DNA of 16,535 nucleotides, taken from contig LGRX02033517.1 of the NCBI GenBank assembly GCA_001247695.2, positions 48,849-65,383 on the forward strand, written 5' to 3'. Below the pieces are notes generated by a model. That model searched no databases and was not told the DNA's origin. It saw only the letters and a list, made by a program, of their open reading frames with translations. This DNA is from Cymbomonas tetramitiformis. Its lineage: Eukaryota; Chlorophyta; Pyramimonadophyceae; Pyramimonadales; Pyramimonadaceae. How positions within the stretch are numbered: position 1 is the first letter of the stretch; each line of letters starts with the position of its first letter. Shown piece by piece: positions 14,915 through 16,535 of this stretch. The translations under genes and the position numbers were made by a program.

Positions 14915-15956
14915 GTGATGAATGCCTATCTTCCTCTTGAAGAAGTTGTCAGCAGCGTAGCCATCCGTGTGTGTGTATCCACTCATGATTAAATCCCATA
15001 ACAACATATGCTGAAGCCCTCAGTACGTTGGTAATGGTCAACATTCGGAAAGTTTGAAAAATCGGGGTGCCCAATCCCCCAACCGATATCGAATCTCTGC
15101 AATCTGGCCAGATTTTGGCTAGAGTTGTGTGGAATCATTTACGCCAGTATGAGAATCGGAGGCAGGTGGTTTGATATGATATGAAATTAACAGCTATCAG
15201 CACTTATTGAGAATTTTCTTACTAGGAAATATGTGTGTCTATATTATATCACTCTAATATACGTGTCTATATCAGTACACTTTGTAATGCATGTGGCAAA
15301 AAGCCCAATGTTATCTAGCAGGATTCAAAACTTCGGTATGATTCATTTACACTTCATACTAAATTTTCCCTCAATCGATGTATCAAAACTCTTATTTTGC
15401 AATAAGATTACCCTACTTATATAAGTGTGTTGTTTCTTATGGAGAAAACTTTGCCATTTTAGTGCTTAACCCCACAGATCTAAGATGTACAATATACCCG
15501 AAGTATTACATCACACATTGTCAGTTTATCACCAACATAACTATCCTAGAACACTTACTGAACCATATATAACAGTCCGTCGGTGAAAAACACCAACACT
15601 CACAAAGTTTCTATAAGTGAAACAGTAGTCAAAGTGCGCTCCTTTGAAGTAAGTTGCCTCTATAAGATCCCAAGCCGTTGATAACGATCAGTAGTTCACA
15701 GTACCGACGAATATTCAAAGGTGAGCTGCGACTTGCGACTTAAAGACGCTCACACATTCATCACCTAAGGTAGCATGGCCAGCGAAGACCATCAGGGATA
15801 ATCCCGCCAGACGCGCTGCTACCTCTCTAACAAACAAAGATTGGTGTATATATCAGTGTACATACATCAGTGTTCCTGGTTATTCATTCATTATTCTGTA
15901 TTCGTGAATACTTATTTTGAATCTCTTATATGATCTGTGTACCGGGAGGTACGAGC
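14915..15956. other. AT-rich 3' flank, no gene seen
   Basis: This includes the DOLK 3' UTR of unknown length. A TGTAA pentamer, the usual green-algal polyadenylation signal, occurs only at about 15282, which is rather far; none was seen near the stop. The 63- and 64-codon frames at 15233-15424 and 15378-15572 are AT-driven and not supported. A 57-base fold-back lies at 15768-15824 (AGGTAGCA and TGCTACCT arms). It is not a recognisable tRNA. Confidence 0.5.
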
Positions 15957-15960
15957 AGAG

Positions 15961-16535
15961 GGGTTGCATGCTACAGAGATCTGGTTGCATGCTGCCGACG
16001 AGTGGTTGCATGATACAGATGCCTGGTTGCATGCTGCGTATGCCTGGTTGCATGCTACGGATGCCTGGTTGCATGCTACGGATGCCTGGTTGCATGCTTC
16101 CGATGAGGCGTTGCATGCTACAGAGGCCTGGTTGCATGTTACCAATGGGTGGTTGCATGCTGCAGAGGCCTGGTTGCATACTGCGTATGCCTGGTCGCAT
16201 GCTACAGATGCTAGGGTTGCATGCTACAGAGACCAGGTTGCATGCTACAGAGGCCAGGTTGCATGCTACATACGCCAGGCTGCATGCCACGGAGGCCAGG
16301 TTGCATGCTACGGATGTTGGGTTGCATGCCACCGAGGCCAGGTTGCATGCTACAGAGGCCAGGTTGCATGCTACAGATGTCAGGTTGCATGCTACAGAGG
16401 CCAGGTTGCATGCTACAGATGTCTGGTTGCATGCTGCAGAGGCCAGGTTGCATGCGACAGAGGCCAGGTTGCATGCTACATACGCCAGGCTGCATGCCAC
16501 GGAGGCCAGGTTGCATGCTACGGATGTCAGGTTGC
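15961..16535. repeat. 21-bp minisatellite, about 27 copies, cut by the window end
   Basis: The unit is GGTTGCATGCTACAGAGGCC plus A, with variation mainly in the last nine bases; TTGCATGC is nearly invariant. Since 21 is divisible by three, minus-strand frames stay open (206, 101 and 77 codons) and give seven-residue periods such as ACNLASV and MQPGLCS. These are repeat translations. The array continues beyond 16535. Confidence 0.95.

Noticed and set aside
15768..15824. tRNA gene
   Set aside because: The closing stem is present, but there is no D arm, anticodon arm or T arm of the right spacing, and the fold is too short.
15880..16516. 206- and 101-codon minus-strand frames with heptapeptide periods
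   Set aside because: They result from a 21-bp period divisible by three; no start context, signal peptide or non-repeat part supports a protein.

Overview
The window is nuclear DNA of a eukaryote, most likely a green alga. It holds short exons bounded by GT...AG introns and many mini- and microsatellites, and no bacterial-style operons. The main result is one spliced plus-strand gene for dolichol kinase (DOLK), the ER-membrane enzyme that makes dolichyl phosphate for N-glycosylation. It runs from about 2698/2991 to a TGA at 14912-14914. Its exons are 51-154 bases long (a possible first exon would be 195) and lie in introns of about 100 to 2400 bases. From 6231 to the stop the reading phases agree at every junction, and the ten exons sum to 936 bases (311 codons plus stop). 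The peptides follow the family's landmarks in order: SFTGGEA, the DPITW loop, VVVRKYFH, LLELVR, FTDCRDGG, HFSLLLG, LGISDT, WPKT-VEGT, LLEATTAQMDN. The wording recalls plant DOLK more than animal DOLK, which is the basis for the algal guess; it is from memory and was not searched.

Layout. 1-232: end of an unidentified minus-strand gene (exon 79-232) whose 5' splice site lies in a 34-bp tandem repeat. 233-2697: no convincing gene; two copies of a dispersed GC-rich repeat and a 430-bp fold-back element (981-1410). 2698-3083: probable 5' exons of DOLK. 3084-5449: intron with an inverted copy of the dispersed repeat, GT tracts and a 451-bp tandem duplication. 5450-6336: middle exons, partly unresolved. 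6337-8506: intron with a 1.2-kb inverted-repeat element and nested palindromes. 8507-14914: well-supported exons alternating with minisatellite-filled introns. 14915-15956: AT-rich 3' flank with no gene seen. 15961-16535: a 21-bp minisatellite cut by the window end.

The most unusual signal is that several minisatellites begin at, or straddle, the 5' splice site of an exon, so exon tail plus donor is reiterated into the intron. This is seen at five exons, including the unrelated minus-strand one; four are clear and the one at 13786 depends on which donor is used. The longest open frames in the window (515, 374, 321, 319 and 306 codons) are mostly translations of these arrays, not genes.
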